A DNA stretch of 64,000 nt, from positions 284,644-348,643 of the forward strand of contig JAZPYZ010000019.1 of NCBI GenBank assembly GCA_045544455.1. The letters are read 5' to 3'. A program made the position numbers and the translations under genes. Below are positions 35,513-44,698 of the stretch, in pieces. Source of the DNA: JAZPYZ01 sp045544455 (GTDB lineage: Bacteria > Bacillota > Clostridia > Oscillospirales > Acutalibacteraceae). The notes below the pieces were generated by a model, which worked only from the letters and a program-made list of their open reading frames with translations, had not been told where the DNA came from and ran no database searches. Each line of letters begins with the position of its first letter. Positions within the stretch are counted from its first letter, which is position 1.

Positions 35513-36120
35513 AAGCTTCTCAAGTAATCGTTAAAATCGCGACGCCACTCGTCGGCTTGTTGTTTCCGTACCGTACCAAACACAAGCAAGAAGCGTTGGA
35601 AGCAGTCCGGGATAAACGACACATCATCTGTTGCAATCACACTTCCTTTGCAGATCCGGTGCTGTTGATGGTATCGTATCCCAAGCCCATCTATTTTATG
35701 GCGAAAGCAGAACTGTTTCGAAACAAACTGGTGGCGTGGTTTTTGGGAACCGTTATGGGCGCTTTTCCGGTCAGTCGCGGAACCGGTGACGCCACCGCAA
35801 TCAACACCGCCCGAAAAATTCTAAACAAAGGGCACGTGTTGGGCATTTTCCCGGAAGGAACCCGGTCTAAAACGGGTGAGCTCGGACGCGGAAAATCCGG
35901 TGCCGCTTTATTAGCGGCGCAAACCGGTGCTTATGTATTACCGGTCTGTCTGGTGCCGAAAAGCACCAAACGTGTATCGATATTTCGCATGACGACCGCG
36001 GTGTACGGAACCCCCCTTTCTCCGGAAGATCTGCACCTAACCGATTCCAAACATCCAGATCTGCGGTATGCCACGCGCAAGATCATGGATGCGATTGCCG
36101 AATTGAGGGATACTGTATGA
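35509..36120 (+). CDS. plsC: 1-acyl-sn-glycerol-3-phosphate acyltransferase
   Basis: Adds the second acyl chain to lysophosphatidate at the membrane. The 203-residue protein has the acyltransferase motif NHTSFADP (HxxxxD) at about 43-50, the motif FPEGTRSKTG near 117-126 that binds the phosphate, and LPVCLVP. It starts at ATG 35509 overlapping the cmk stop and ends overlapping the ispH start (both ATGA), so cmk, plsC and ispH-rpsA are translationally coupled. Confidence 0.95.
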   Translation: MKASQVIVKIATPLVGLLFPYRTKHKQEALEAVRDKRHIICCNHTSFADPVLLMVSYPKPIYFMAKAELFRNKLVAWFLGTVMGAFPVSRGTGDATAINTARKILNKGHVLGIFPEGTRSKTGELGRGKSGAALLAAQTGAYVLPVCLVPKSTKRVSIFRMTTAVYGTPLSPEDLHLTDSKHPDLRYATRKIMDAIAELRDTV

Positions 36121-38168
36121 ACATAACCGTAACCTTAGCCCCCTCTGCCGGGTTTTGTTTTGGTGTCAGCCGTGCCATTGATCTGGTAGAACAATTACTG
36201 GCAGAAGGCAAATCGGTCTGTACGCTCGGCCCAATCATTCATAATCCCCAAGTGGTATCCGATCTCGAACGCCGAGGCGTACGCATTGTGGAAGCGCCCG
36301 AACAAGTGCCGAACGGATGGGTGTTGGTGATTCGGTCGCACGGCGTACCACCCACCATATACGATCGGATCAACTCACACGGTTGCGCATATCGCGATGC
36401 CACCTGTGTGTTTGTAGACAAGATCCATCAGATCGTGGCGGAACAATCCGCCGAACGCACCTTGATCATCGCCGGCGATCCCATCCATCCCGAAGTGGTG
36501 GGGATTCGCGGCTATTGCCAAGGGGATTCGTTTGTGGTATCGACGCCGGAAGAGTTCGAACAATTGGTACAAAACGGCGATATTTTGGATGAAACGCCGA
36601 TTTTTTTAGTCGCCCAAACCACTTTTAACCGATCTGTTTGGGAAAAATGTGTAAAAATTGCAAAAACCCTCTGTACAAATTCACTTGTTTTTGATACAAT
36701 ATGTAATGCGACTGCAAAACGGCAAAAAGAAGCAGTTGATTTATCGCAAAAATGCGATATAATGGTGATTGTCGGTGGGCGTGAAAGTTCCAATACGGCT
36801 AAGTTGAGGGACGTTTGCGAACCGAATTGTCGAACGGTTTTGATCGAAACGGCAGACGAACTTCGATCCGAATGGTTTGACGCGGTACAATCGGTGGGTA
36901 TTACCGCCGGTGCATCCACGCCCGCAGATATAATAAAGGAGGTTCTTTCAACCATGTCCGAAATTGTCAACAACGAAATCGAAACCAAAGCGGCTCAGCA
37001 AGCCGCGCCCGAGGCGTCCGCAGAGGTTGCGCCCCAAAAATCTTTTGAGGAGATGACCTTCGAGGAAGCGCTGGAAGCATCGCTGCAAAGCATGGATGCG
37101 AATGACCGGGTGCGCGGTATCGTCGTGGCGATTGCCCCGAACGAAGTGCAGGTCGAAGTGCTTGGCCGTAAACAGGCTGGCTATATTCCTGCTAACGAAC
37201 TGTCTGCTGACCCGAACGCGGTTCCGTCCGACGTCGTGAAAGTTGGCGATGAACTTGAACTGCTGATCATGCGCACCAATGACCAAGAAGGCACCATCAT
37301 GCTTTCGAAAAAACGGATCGATTCCCTCAAAGGTTGGGATACCGTGGTCAAGGCGAAAGAAAGCGGCGAGGTATTGGACGGCGTTGTTTCCGATGTGATA
37401 AAAGGCGGTATCTTGGCTGTCACTAACGGCGTTCGCGTATTTATCCCGGCTTCTCACGCCAGCGCCACCCGTATGAGCGATCTGACCCCCCTGCGCCATC
37501 AAAACGTCCGGTTCAAGATCATTGAGATCAACGAACAACGTCGTCGCGCAGTCGGTTCGATCCGCGTGATCGCGCAAGAAGAACGCAAAGAAAAAGAAGC
37601 GGCTTTCTGGGCGCAAGCGGAAGTCGGCCAAACCTATACCGGTACGGTCAAATCCTTGACCTCGTACAGCGCGTTTGTCGATATCGGCGGCGTGGACGGT
37701 ATGATCCACATTTCCGAACTGTCCTGGTCGCGCATTAAACACCCGTCCGAAGTCGTCAACGTGGGTGACGTGGTCGAAGTGTATATCCGGGATCTCGATC
37801 AGGAAAAACGCAAAATCTCGCTCGGTTACCGCAAAGCGGAGGACAACCCGTACGAGATCTTTAAAGCAAAATATGCAGAAGGCGACGTCGTTACGGCGAA
37901 AATCGTCGGCATGACCACCTTTGGTGCGTTTGCGCAGATCATCCCGAACGTGGACGGCTTGATCCACATTTCGCAGATCGCCAACCACCGTGTGGAAAAA
38001 CCGCAAGATGAACTGGAAATCGGTCAAGAAGTCGAAGTCAAGATCACCAAGATCGACCTCGAAAACAACCGCATCAGTTTGTCGATGCGCGCCCTGCTTC
38101 CTGTAGAAGAAGCTCCGGCGGCGGAAGAAATTGCCGAAGAAGCACCGACTGAAGAAGCGGCAGAATAA
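36117..38168 (+). CDS. ispH-rpsA: Fusion of IspH (HMBPP reductase) with ribosomal protein S1
   Basis: A 683-residue protein in two parts. Residues 1-280 are IspH, the last MEP-pathway enzyme, making IPP and DMAPP with a [4Fe-4S] cluster. Cluster ligands Cys14 ([10 protein letters not shown]), Cys97 (DATCVFV) and Cys196 (DTICNAT) and active-site His42, His75 and His124 are all present. From about residue 320 there are four S1 domains, for example [35 protein letters not shown] and [20 protein letters not shown], ending in an acidic tail ([20 protein letters not shown]). This fusion is known in Clostridia. A strong internal ribosome site at the junction may also yield free S1. Confidence 0.96.
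   Translation: MNITVTLAPSAGFCFGVSRAIDLVEQLLAEGKSVCTLGPIIHNPQVVSDLERRGVRIVEAPEQVPNGWVLVIRSHGVPPTIYDRINSHGCAYRDATCVFVDKIHQIVAEQSAERTLIIAGDPIHPEVVGIRGYCQGDSFVVSTPEEFEQLVQNGDILDETPIFLVAQTTFNRSVWEKCVKIAKTLCTNSLVFDTICNATAKRQKEAVDLSQKCDIMVIVGGRESSNTAKLRDVCEPNCRTVLIETADELRSEWFDAVQSVGITAGASTPADIIKEVLSTMSEIVNNEIETKAAQQAAPEASAEVAPQKSFEEMTFEEALEASLQSMDANDRVRGIVVAIAPNEVQVEVLGRKQAGYIPANELSADPNAVPSDVVKVGDELELLIMRTNDQEGTIMLSKKRIDSLKGWDTVVKAKESGEVLDGVVSDVIKGGILAVTNGVRVFIPASHASATRMSDLTPLRHQNVRFKIIEINEQRRRAVGSIRVIAQEERKEKEAAFWAQAEVGQTYTGTVKSLTSYSAFVDIGGVDGMIHISELSWSRIKHPSEVVNVGDVVEVYIRDLDQEKRKISLGYRKAEDNPYEIFKAKYAEGDVVTAKIVGMTTFGAFAQIIPNVDGLIHISQIANHRVEKPQDELEIGQEVEVKITKIDLENNRISLSMRALLPVEEAPAAEEIAEEAPTEEAAE
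36935..36956 (+). promoter_or_regulatory. Internal ribosome binding site and ATG at the IspH-S1 junction
   Basis: AAAGGAGGT at 36935-36943, a near-perfect Shine-Dalgarno, lies ten bases before the in-frame ATG 36954-36956 (codon 280 of the fusion). Starting there would give a 404-residue S1 protein. The same bases code the Lys-Glu-Val of the conserved IspH C-terminus, so coincidence is possible. Confidence 0.55.
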
Positions 38169-38179
38169 TCCAAACACTC

Positions 38180-38212
38180 AAAAAAGCACCCGTTTTCACG
38201 GGTGCTTTTTTC
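38180..38212 (+). terminator. Terminator after ispH-rpsA
   Basis: AAAAAAGCACCCGT pairs perfectly with ACGGGTGCTTTTTT around TTTC. The A run on the left also allows function for tyrS transcripts coming from the other side. Confidence 0.95.
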
Positions 38213-38313
38213 TGTTGGCATTAGGTTTTGTCCCCATTGAACGATTCGATCGAATAAAACCGCATAATCGTGTCACGAGACACCGTCCGGTGAACCGCAT
38301 CGTACGGTCGAAT

Positions 38314-39543
38314 TTATCCAACCGTTACCCGATGGAAGACTTTCTTGCCTTTTTTAATAACAACATGGCCTTTTTCAAACGCCTCGACCGACACGGTTGC
38401 CGCAAAATCGGTAACCTTTTCATCGTCGATCGACACGCCACCTTGTTCGATTAACCGTCTGGCTTCGCCGCGAGACGGTGTGAGTTTGGTCGCCATCAAC
38501 AGGTCGATCACACCGATCTTTCCATCGACAAACGCGTCTGCGGCCAGTGCAGTAGACGGCATATCGGCGCTGGCAGAACCGGCACCAAACACCGCACGCG
38601 CGGCGGCCAATGCTTTCTCCGCTTCGTCTTTACCGTGAACCAGCGCGGTCACTTCGTACGCTAAACGTTCTTTGACGCGGTTGATCTCACTACCTTCGCA
38701 TTTCGCGAGTTCGGCAATCTCATCTACCGGCACGAAGGTCAGCATATTGAGGCAACGAATGACGTCCGCGTCATCCACGTTACGCCAATACTGGAAGAAA
38801 TCGTACGGCGAGGTTTTTTCGGCATCCAGCCAGACTGCGCCTTTTTCGGTTTTACCCATCTTTTTGCCTTCCGACGTGGTGAGCAAACCGAAGGTCAAGC
38901 CATACACCTCTTTACCGGCTTTGCGACGGCAGAGTTCCACACCGCCAAGAATGTTACTCCACTGGTCGTCGCCGCCGAGTTGCATCAAGCAACCGTTGAG
39001 TTGATTGAGGTGATAGAAATCGTAACTTTGCATCAACATATAGTTGAACTCAAGGAATGTAAGACCGCGTTCCATACGGCTTTTTACACATTCGGCAGTG
39101 AGCATACGGTTGACCGAGAAATGCACGCCGATTTCACGCAGGAATTCGACGTAGTTGAGATTCATCAACCAATCCGCATTGTTGATCATCACGGCTTTAT
39201 CGTCGGCAAAATCGATAAAGCGCGACATCTGTTGACGGAAGCAAGCGATGTTGTGATCGATGATTTCGGGGGTGAGCATTTTGCGCATGTCGCTTTTACC
39301 GGTGGGATCGCCAATCATACCGGTACCGCCACCGAGCAGGGCGATTGGCTTGTGGCCGGCGCGTTGCATATGCGCCATCACCATCAACTGCACAAAGTGA
39401 CCGACATGCAGGCTATCTGCCGTCGGATCAAACCCGATGTAGAAGGTGATGGGTTCGTTACCGCCGAGCAGTTCGCGTACCTTTTCTTCGTTGGTGCATT
39501 GCGCAACCATGCCGCGCGCTTTGAGTTCGTCAAATACGTTCAT
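38314..39543 (-). CDS. tyrS: Tyrosyl-tRNA synthetase
   Basis: Charges tRNA-Tyr. The 409-residue class I synthetase has [16 protein letters not shown] near 38-53 (HIGH motif as HVGH), [14 protein letters not shown], and KMSKS as KKMGKT near 226. A C-terminal S4 RNA-binding domain has [24 protein letters not shown] 39543 follows AGGAGAGAG and gives the family start [12 protein letters not shown] longer frame that runs back through the T-box terminator is not coding. It is regulated by the T-box leader just upstream and transcribed from a consensus promoter at the end of mutS2. Confidence 0.98.
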   Translation of the reverse strand: MNVFDELKARGMVAQCTNEEKVRELLGGNEPITFYIGFDPTADSLHVGHFVQLMVMAHMQRAGHKPIALLGGGTGMIGDPTGKSDMRKMLTPEIIDHNIACFRQQMSRFIDFADDKAVMINNADWLMNLNYVEFLREIGVHFSVNRMLTAECVKSRMERGLTFLEFNYMLMQSYDFYHLNQLNGCLMQLGGDDQWSNILGGVELCRRKAGKEVYGLTFGLLTTSEGKKMGKTEKGAVWLDAEKTSPYDFFQYWRNVDDADVIRCLNMLTFVPVDEIAELAKCEGSEINRVKERLAYEVTALVHGKDEAEKALAAARAVFGAGSASADMPSTALAADAFVDGKIGVIDLLMATKLTPSRGEARRLIEQGGVSIDDEKVTDFAATVSVEAFEKGHVVIKKGKKVFHRVTVG

Positions 39544-39562
39544 TGTTCTCTCTCCTGATTGT

Positions 39563-39601
39563 GAAATAAAAAAGCCCTCTGTGTCGATCGACACAGAGGG
39601 C
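39563..39601 (-). terminator. T-box regulated terminator before tyrS
   Basis: On the minus strand GCCCTCTGTGTCGATCGACA and its complement (39601-39574, a perfect 28-base palindrome) form a stem followed by TTTTTTATTT. Its 5' arm follows the T-box core. Confidence 0.92.
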
Positions 39602-39841
39602 GAATATACATATCCGCGGTACCACCTCGGTTTACCGCACTCTCTCGACATGCGGCCTCACAGCGCCAAACAGCGCGTCGCGCGGTAACGGGCGCAACCC
39701 GTCTTCCCTACACACGCGAGAAACGCGCTTCAGGTCGAACTCCGAGATGTATTTCCCGTAAACCACGCATTGCCTTGCACCAACCGGCAACTCTCTGAAC
39801 CGCTGATTTTACAGTACTTGTTCCCGTCATCGTTTTGTTCG
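39563..39841 (-). ncRNA. T-box leader of tyrS (tyrosine specifier)
   Basis: The leader carries the core T-box sequence AGGTGGTACCGCG (within 39614-39628), which pairs with the tRNA acceptor end. Stem I holds the specifier codon TAC at 39751-39749 within GGGAAATACATC, matching tyrosine. Uncharged tRNA-Tyr should stabilise the antiterminator and switch tyrS on. Length from the predicted start to the terminator is about 280 bases, typical of the class. Confidence 0.93.
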
Positions 39842-39847
39842 TTTTCT

Positions 39848-39876
39848 ATTTAACCATACTTTGTCGGCTTTGTCAA
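39848..39876 (-). promoter_or_regulatory. Promoter of the tyrS T-box transcript
   Basis: On the minus strand TTGACA (39876-39871), 17-base spacer, TTAAAT (39853-39848). The promoter lies just after the mutS2 stop codon at 39882. Confidence 0.8.
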
Positions 39877-39881
39877 GGCGT

Positions 39882-42248
39882 TTATTTCAGCGTGATGACC
39901 GTCACGCCGGTTTCCCCTTCGCCGTACATTCCCAACCGAAATTCCGCTACCGACGGGTGTGTGCGCAGGTGCTTGTGGATCTCAGTCCGCAACACGCCGG
40001 TGCCTTTGCCGTGGATCACCGTGACCTGCCCCAAACCGGCCATCACCGATGCATCGATAAACCGATCGACTTCGAGCAATGCTTCGTCCGCGTTGAGACC
40101 GCGAAGATCCACTTCGGTTTTAGCGGTACGAACCGATCTCGATACACCGGCCGATCCTGGACGGCGAAGATCGTTTTTCGCGGGTTTTGGCGCTTTTTCC
40201 AACCGCAAATTGCTAAGCGGTACGCGCGTTTGGATGATACCGGCCTGCACTTCGACATTGCCGTTTTTATCCGGTAACGCAAGCACCACGGCGGTTTTAT
40301 CAATATCGGCCAACCGGACCGTGTCCCCTACTTTTAACGGGCGCGGCAACACGTACGTGTCTTGCTGTTGTTCGCGGACCGGATCGACCGTATCGTCCAT
40401 CGCGCGGATCTGCGCTTTCAGTTTACTTTTGGCATCCGCCAATGCGGCGATATCTTTGGTTTGTTTGCGTAACACGTCGAGTTCGCCCATAAACTGTTCC
40501 GCCTGGGTGCGTGCTTGTTCGACAATGCGACGCGCTTGTTCTCGGGCACGATCGATCTCTTTATCGCGACGGTTTTTCGCCTCTTGTACCGTTTGTTCGG
40601 CTTTTCGTTTGGCAAGTTCGGCCGCTGCATAAATGTCTTTTGCTTTTTGTTGTTCTTCTTCCAACATTTGGCGCTGGGTATTGAGTTGTTCGATCACCGA
40701 TTCCAACTGCTGATTATCGCGCGAAACCAACGAGCCGGCGCGCTCCACAATGCCGGATGGCATGCCGAGACGTTCGGAAATGGCAAACGCGTTTGAACGG
40801 CCGGGGATCCCGATCAACAATCGATAGGTCGGACGCAAGGTCGCAACGTCAAATTCACAACTGCCGTTTTGTACCCCATCGGTATGGATGGCATAGGATT
40901 TGAGTTCGGCATAGTGGGTGGTGGAAACAATGCGTGCCCCTTGTTTGCGCAATTGTTCCAAAATCGCCATTGCGAGGGCTGCCCCCTCTACCGGATCGGT
41001 GCCGGCACCCAGTTCGTCCGAAAGCACTAAACTATGTTCATCCGCTTGCTCTAAAATACCGATCAAATTGGTCATGTGAGCCGAAAACGTGGATAACGAC
41101 TGTTCGATCGATTGTTCGTCCCCGATATCCACCAACACGCGCGTAAATACCGATACCGTACTGTCTCGACCGACCGGTATCATCAAGCCGCACATGGCCA
41201 TCAACGTAAGCAACCCGACCGTTTTCAGCGTAACGGTTTTACCACCGGTATTCGGGCCGGTAATCACCAAGCAATCAAACGAAAAACCGAGTTCCACATC
41301 AATCGGCACAACCTGTTGCGGATCGATCAACGGGTGACGCGCTTGGTTAAGTCGCAAGCAACCGTCGTCTGTCACGCGCGGCACTTCGGCTTTCATTTCA
41401 TAAGCCAATCGCGCTTTCGCAAAGATGACATTAAGTTCGATCAAGATCCGATAATCTTCGGTAATCGTTTCGGAAAAACTACCGGCTTCGGCCGATAAGG
41501 CCGCTAAAATGCGATCAATTTCCTCGCGCTCTTTGGCGGCCAACAACCGCAATTCGTTGTTGGCTTCGACCACGCTCATCGGTTCGATAAACACCGTCGC
41601 ACCCGATGAAGAAGTGTCGTGGACCAATCCAGCGACTTCGCCGCGATGTTCGGCTTTGACCGGGACCACGTACCGTCCGTCACGCATGGTGACGATCGGA
41701 TCTTGTAACAATTTTTGATACGCCGGCGAACGGATCATTTTATCCAATTGATCGCGCAGACGTTGAGACGTGGACCGCATTTTGCGACGGATATCTTCCA
41801 AAAGCGGCGACGCTTTGTCCGACATCTCTTCTTCCGAAACGATTGCCGTTATGATCTTGGTTTCGAGATACACGTTCGGATTAAGGAGAGAAAACCGATC
41901 GTCCAGACAGGTTAACACCCCTTCGCAATGCGAACGCCATTCGGTCACGCGACGGATGACCGATAGCGTATAGGCAACGTCCAGCAGTTCCCGCATCGAT
42001 AGCGAGGCACCGGCATTGGCGCGTGCTAACGCACCGTTTACGTTGCGCGGTTGGCCAAACGACGGCGCACCGAACCGCGCCATCAACATGTGCGCATCTT
42101 CGGTTTCGTGCAACAGGCGTTGTACCGTTATAAGGTCGGTTGCCGGGCGCAGACCGCGCGCCGCATCCGCCGCATCGTCACAACTCGTTTGCGCGGCTAA
42201 TCGTTCGAGAATTTTATCGAGTTCCAAAGAACGCTCGTGCCGATTCAT
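39882..42248 (-). CDS. mutS2: MutS2, Smr-domain ATPase
   Basis: A 788-residue MutS paralogue that lacks the mismatch-recognition domain. It acts on recombination intermediates and, in Firmicutes, on collided ribosomes. The ATPase has Walker A TGPNTGGKTVTLKTVG near 330, Walker B SLVLSDELGAGTDP and STTHYAELK. A charged coiled coil (about 515-600, rich in EEEQQKAKD and KRKAEQTVQEA) precedes a C-terminal Smr nuclease domain with LRGLNADEALLEVDRFI and VIHGKGTGVLRTEI. ATG 42248 with AAAGGAG. It lies 31 bases after recO on the same strand. Confidence 0.96.
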   Translation of the reverse strand: MNRHERSLELDKILERLAAQTSCDDAADAARGLRPATDLITVQRLLHETEDAHMLMARFGAPSFGQPRNVNGALARANAGASLSMRELLDVAYTLSVIRRVTEWRSHCEGVLTCLDDRFSLLNPNVYLETKIITAIVSEEEMSDKASPLLEDIRRKMRSTSQRLRDQLDKMIRSPAYQKLLQDPIVTMRDGRYVVPVKAEHRGEVAGLVHDTSSSGATVFIEPMSVVEANNELRLLAAKEREEIDRILAALSAEAGSFSETITEDYRILIELNVIFAKARLAYEMKAEVPRVTDDGCLRLNQARHPLIDPQQVVPIDVELGFSFDCLVITGPNTGGKTVTLKTVGLLTLMAMCGLMIPVGRDSTVSVFTRVLVDIGDEQSIEQSLSTFSAHMTNLIGILEQADEHSLVLSDELGAGTDPVEGAALAMAILEQLRKQGARIVSTTHYAELKSYAIHTDGVQNGSCEFDVATLRPTYRLLIGIPGRSNAFAISERLGMPSGIVERAGSLVSRDNQQLESVIEQLNTQRQMLEEEQQKAKDIYAAAELAKRKAEQTVQEAKNRRDKEIDRAREQARRIVEQARTQAEQFMGELDVLRKQTKDIAALADAKSKLKAQIRAMDDTVDPVREQQQDTYVLPRPLKVGDTVRLADIDKTAVVLALPDKNGNVEVQAGIIQTRVPLSNLRLEKAPKPAKNDLRRPGSAGVSRSVRTAKTEVDLRGLNADEALLEVDRFIDASVMAGLGQVTVIHGKGTGVLRTEIHKHLRTHPSVAEFRLGMYGEGETGVTVITLK

Positions 42249-42279
42249 GCGAGAACTCCTTTCTGAGAAAATATCATGG

Positions 42280-43026
42280 TTATATCACTACCGAATGAAA
42301 AAAATCCAACGTGCGAAATCCGCGTTGCAGTTGACAAAGCAGGTATTGTTCCGATACGTGTGCCAACGCAGCATATGCTTCTTCCGGTAACGAAAAGGCA
42401 AACAATTTAGCAAAATCGCCGTGTACGATATGCCGAATCGCGGCAAGCACGCCGCCGCTGACCGGCAACGCACCGACCTGCTTTTCGCCGCACCGTTCAC
42501 AGACGATGCCGCCTTTATGCGGTAACAACCACGCGCCGTCCGAAAGCGTCGCGTGACAACCGGTACAAGCGGACACATCCGGCATATAGCCCGCCATGGT
42601 CAACAACCGCAGTTCGGTTACCGCCTTGATCTGTAACAGATTCTTTTTTCCCTCGTCTAACAAGTGTATCGCGTTTAGCAATAATCTCAGCGCATCGGGA
42701 GCCGGTTCTTCTTCCGGAAAAATTGCACCGGCCAGTTCACAAAAATATTGCGCGAGCGATAATCGTTCAATATCTTCCAGTAGGTGAAAAAACACTTGTA
42801 AGGGTTCTGCTTCGTCGATTATGTACTGTTTGCGCCCTTTATATAAAGATAGGCGCGAATAGGTGAGCAAACTGGTAGCGGTCATGTGACGGCTTTTGAT
42901 ACGTTGTGCGCCCCTGACCGAGGCGTGAATCGTGCCAAAATCACGGGTAAGCGCCGTTACAAATCGATCCGCTTCGCCGATATTGTTATTTTCCCGAATG
43001 ATCAGGGCGTCGGTCGTCTGTTTCAT
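42280..43026 (-). CDS. recO: DNA repair protein RecO
   Basis: A 248-residue RecFOR-pathway mediator that helps load RecA on SSB-coated gaps. The N-terminal OB fold starts TTDALIIRENNNIGEADRFV, and the C-terminal part has a zinc site CTGCHATL...CERCGEKQ at about 147-175. ATG 43026 follows GGAGGGAG. The longer in-frame extension upstream overlaps the yqzL-like gene and is not needed. It follows era and the yqzL-like gene, the same order as in Bacillus. Confidence 0.95.
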   Translation of the reverse strand: MKQTTDALIIRENNNIGEADRFVTALTRDFGTIHASVRGAQRIKSRHMTATSLLTYSRLSLYKGRKQYIIDEAEPLQVFFHLLEDIERLSLAQYFCELAGAIFPEEEPAPDALRLLLNAIHLLDEGKKNLLQIKAVTELRLLTMAGYMPDVSACTGCHATLSDGAWLLPHKGGIVCERCGEKQVGALPVSGGVLAAIRHIVHGDFAKLFAFSLPEEAYAALAHVSEQYLLCQLQRGFRTLDFFHSVVI

Positions 43027-43141
43027 GCGCTTCTCCCTCCTTGTTGGTATCCGGTGTCGGACCGGAAAACACGTCAATACCGCGATATCGCAGATAATCT
43101 GCAACGCGTCCTGTTTTTTGAAACGCTCTCCACCAATCCAA
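42986..43141 (-). CDS. YqzL-like small protein between era and recO
   Basis: About 51 codons reading WWRAFQKTGRVADYLRYRG near the start, the W..F..TG...YL.Y pattern of the YqzL family, in the exact era-yqzL-recO position known from Bacillus. The likely start is problematic. A good GGAGGG site and ATG at 43151 are in another frame; dropping one T from ACTTTGG would join that ATG to this frame as MNNLDWWRAF. As it stands the only in-frame start is TTG 43141. So either it starts at TTG or there is a frameshift or sequence error. The frame overlaps the start of recO by 41 bases. No function is known. Confidence 0.6.
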   Translation of the reverse strand: MDWWRAFQKTGRVADYLRYRGIDVFSGPTPDTNKEGEAHETDDRRPDHSGK

Positions 43142-43231
43142 GTTATTCATATGACCGCCCTCCGTACATCTCGTATAGGTTTAGCATATACGAAACAGCG
43201 GCGTTCATGCGTTTACAAAAAACGGTAATTT

Positions 43232-44140
43232 TTAGATGCGATACCCCAAACTGTTGAGGATGTTTTGTCGGTTACGCCAATCCTCTTTCACTTTAACCCA
43301 ACACTGCAAGTTAACTTTTGTAGATAACAAGGTTTCCATATCCCCTCGGGATTGCATCGCAATTTCTTTTAGCATCGAACCGCGTTTGCCAATCACCATC
43401 CCTTTATGGCTATCGCGTTCACAATAGATACAGACGTCTACGTCCAAAATATTTTCCCCGCGTGCGGTGACGTCTTCTTCCATGCTTTCTACCACCACGG
43501 CAATACCGTGCGGTACTTCTTGTTGCAACAACAGCAACATCTTTTCGCGTACGATTTCGGCAATGAGCACCTTTTCGGGTTGATCGCTGATCATATCGTC
43601 GGCGAAAAAGTGCGGGGCCTCGAACGCATAGGAGAACAACCATTGTTTTAATTCGTCTACCCCTTCGCCGGTTGCGGCTGATACCGGCATAACCGCATCA
43701 AATGCATATTCCTGTTTCCACGCTTCGATACACGGGAGCAACTTGCGTTTATCGGTAAGGGTATCGAGTTTATTGATAACGAGCACTACCGGCAACTTTT
43801 GACGGGTAAATTGTTCGATCAATTGCCGTTCTTCATCGCGGATTTGCTCGGTCGGTTCGACCACCAACATGGCCGCATCCACGCCAGATACCGCTTCGGT
43901 GATGGATTTGACCATAAAATCGCCCAAACGCGTGCGCGGACGATGGTTGCCGGGGGTGTCTAAAAACACCAGTTGCGTGTCCCCTTCGGTTAACACGCCC
44001 ATAATCCGGGTTCGGGTGGTTTGTGGCTTGTCCGATACGATGGCTACTTTTTGCCCGACTAAACGATTAAGTAGAGACGATTTCCCAACGTTCGGTCGAC
44101 CGACGATCGCCACAAATGCAGAACTGGTTTTGGTTTCCAT
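43232..44140 (-). CDS. era: GTPase Era
   Basis: Essential GTPase that assists 16S rRNA processing and 30S assembly. The 302-residue protein has G1 GRPNVGKSSLLN, G3 DTPGNHRP, G4 NKLD and a C-terminal KH domain with HKGMVIGKRGSMLKEIAMQS. ATG 44140 follows GGAAGGAAG; an upstream in-frame start would run into a terminator hairpin. A terminator lies immediately upstream, after ybeY, and no promoter fits in the 20 bases left, so expression probably depends on read-through. Confidence 0.97.
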   Translation of the reverse strand: METKTSSAFVAIVGRPNVGKSSLLNRLVGQKVAIVSDKPQTTRTRIMGVLTEGDTQLVFLDTPGNHRPRTRLGDFMVKSITEAVSGVDAAMLVVEPTEQIRDEERQLIEQFTRQKLPVVLVINKLDTLTDKRKLLPCIEAWKQEYAFDAVMPVSAATGEGVDELKQWLFSYAFEAPHFFADDMISDQPEKVLIAEIVREKMLLLLQQEVPHGIAVVVESMEEDVTARGENILDVDVCIYCERDSHKGMVIGKRGSMLKEIAMQSRGDMETLLSTKVNLQCWVKVKEDWRNRQNILNSLGYRI

Positions 44141-44161
44141 ATCGTTACTTCCTTCCAAATG

Positions 44162-44195
44162 GTAAAAATTGCCCTTGTCTGACGGCAAGGGCAAT
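44162..44195 (-). terminator. Terminator hairpin between ybeY and era
   Basis: On the minus strand ATTGCCCTTG pairs with CAAGGGCAAT around CCGTCAGA and runs into TTTTTACC. It lies directly after ybeY and 22 bases before era, so it probably reduces rather than abolishes read-through. Confidence 0.82.
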
Positions 44196-44200
44196 CACAC

Positions 44201-44698
44201 TCATAACATTGTATAACTTCCGTCACGCGGTAATCCGATGGATTTCATGACGGTTTCTTCTTTTTCGCGCATATGTACCGCTTCCAGACCGCCTTGCACA
44301 TGATCATATCCCAGCAGGTGCAACATCGAATGTACCGTCAAATACCCGACTTCGCGTTGCAGCGAATGTCCATATTCTTCCGCTTGTTCGGCGGCGCGTT
44401 CTAACGATAATACCACGTCTCCCAGCATCTTGGCACCGGTGCTCGGGTTAATATCGTACTGGCCGTCCGCACCGAGTGGGAAAGATAACACATCGGTCAC
44501 GCGATCGATATCTCGATGTTGCCGGTTAATGGTATGAATATTCGCATTATCCGTCAACATCACGTACACTTCGGCGGCACCATCAAACTGTTCCATCGTT
44601 AACACCGCTTGACAACAACGGCGAATCAACATTCTCAGTCCGGTCGGTACTTTAATGGCTTTTTGTTGGTTTTCAATGATGACCTTGACCTTTTGCAT
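44201..44698 (-). CDS. ybeY: Endoribonuclease YbeY
   Basis: Metal-dependent RNase for 16S rRNA 3'-end maturation and ribosome quality control. About 165 residues, with RDIDRVTDVLSFPL and the zinc motif HSMLHLLGYDH (HxxxHxxxxxH). I chose ATG 44698, the family's usual start; it lies just after AAAGGAT and inside the last codons of phoH. A longer frame through phoH is unlikely. It is part of the phoH-ybeY-era run. Confidence 0.95.
   Translation of the reverse strand: MQKVKVIIENQQKAIKVPTGLRMLIRRCCQAVLTMEQFDGAAEVYVMLTDNANIHTINRQHRDIDRVTDVLSFPLGADGQYDINPSTGAKMLGDVVLSLERAAEQAEEYGHSLQREVGYLTVHSMLHLLGYDHVQGGLEAVHMREKEETVMKSIGLPRDGSYTML

Noticed and set aside
36948..38177. Open frame of 409 codons opposite the S1 half of ispH-rpsA
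   Set aside because: Antisense shadow of the S1 repeats; residues are dominated by Phe, Arg, His and Asp as in the other shadows.
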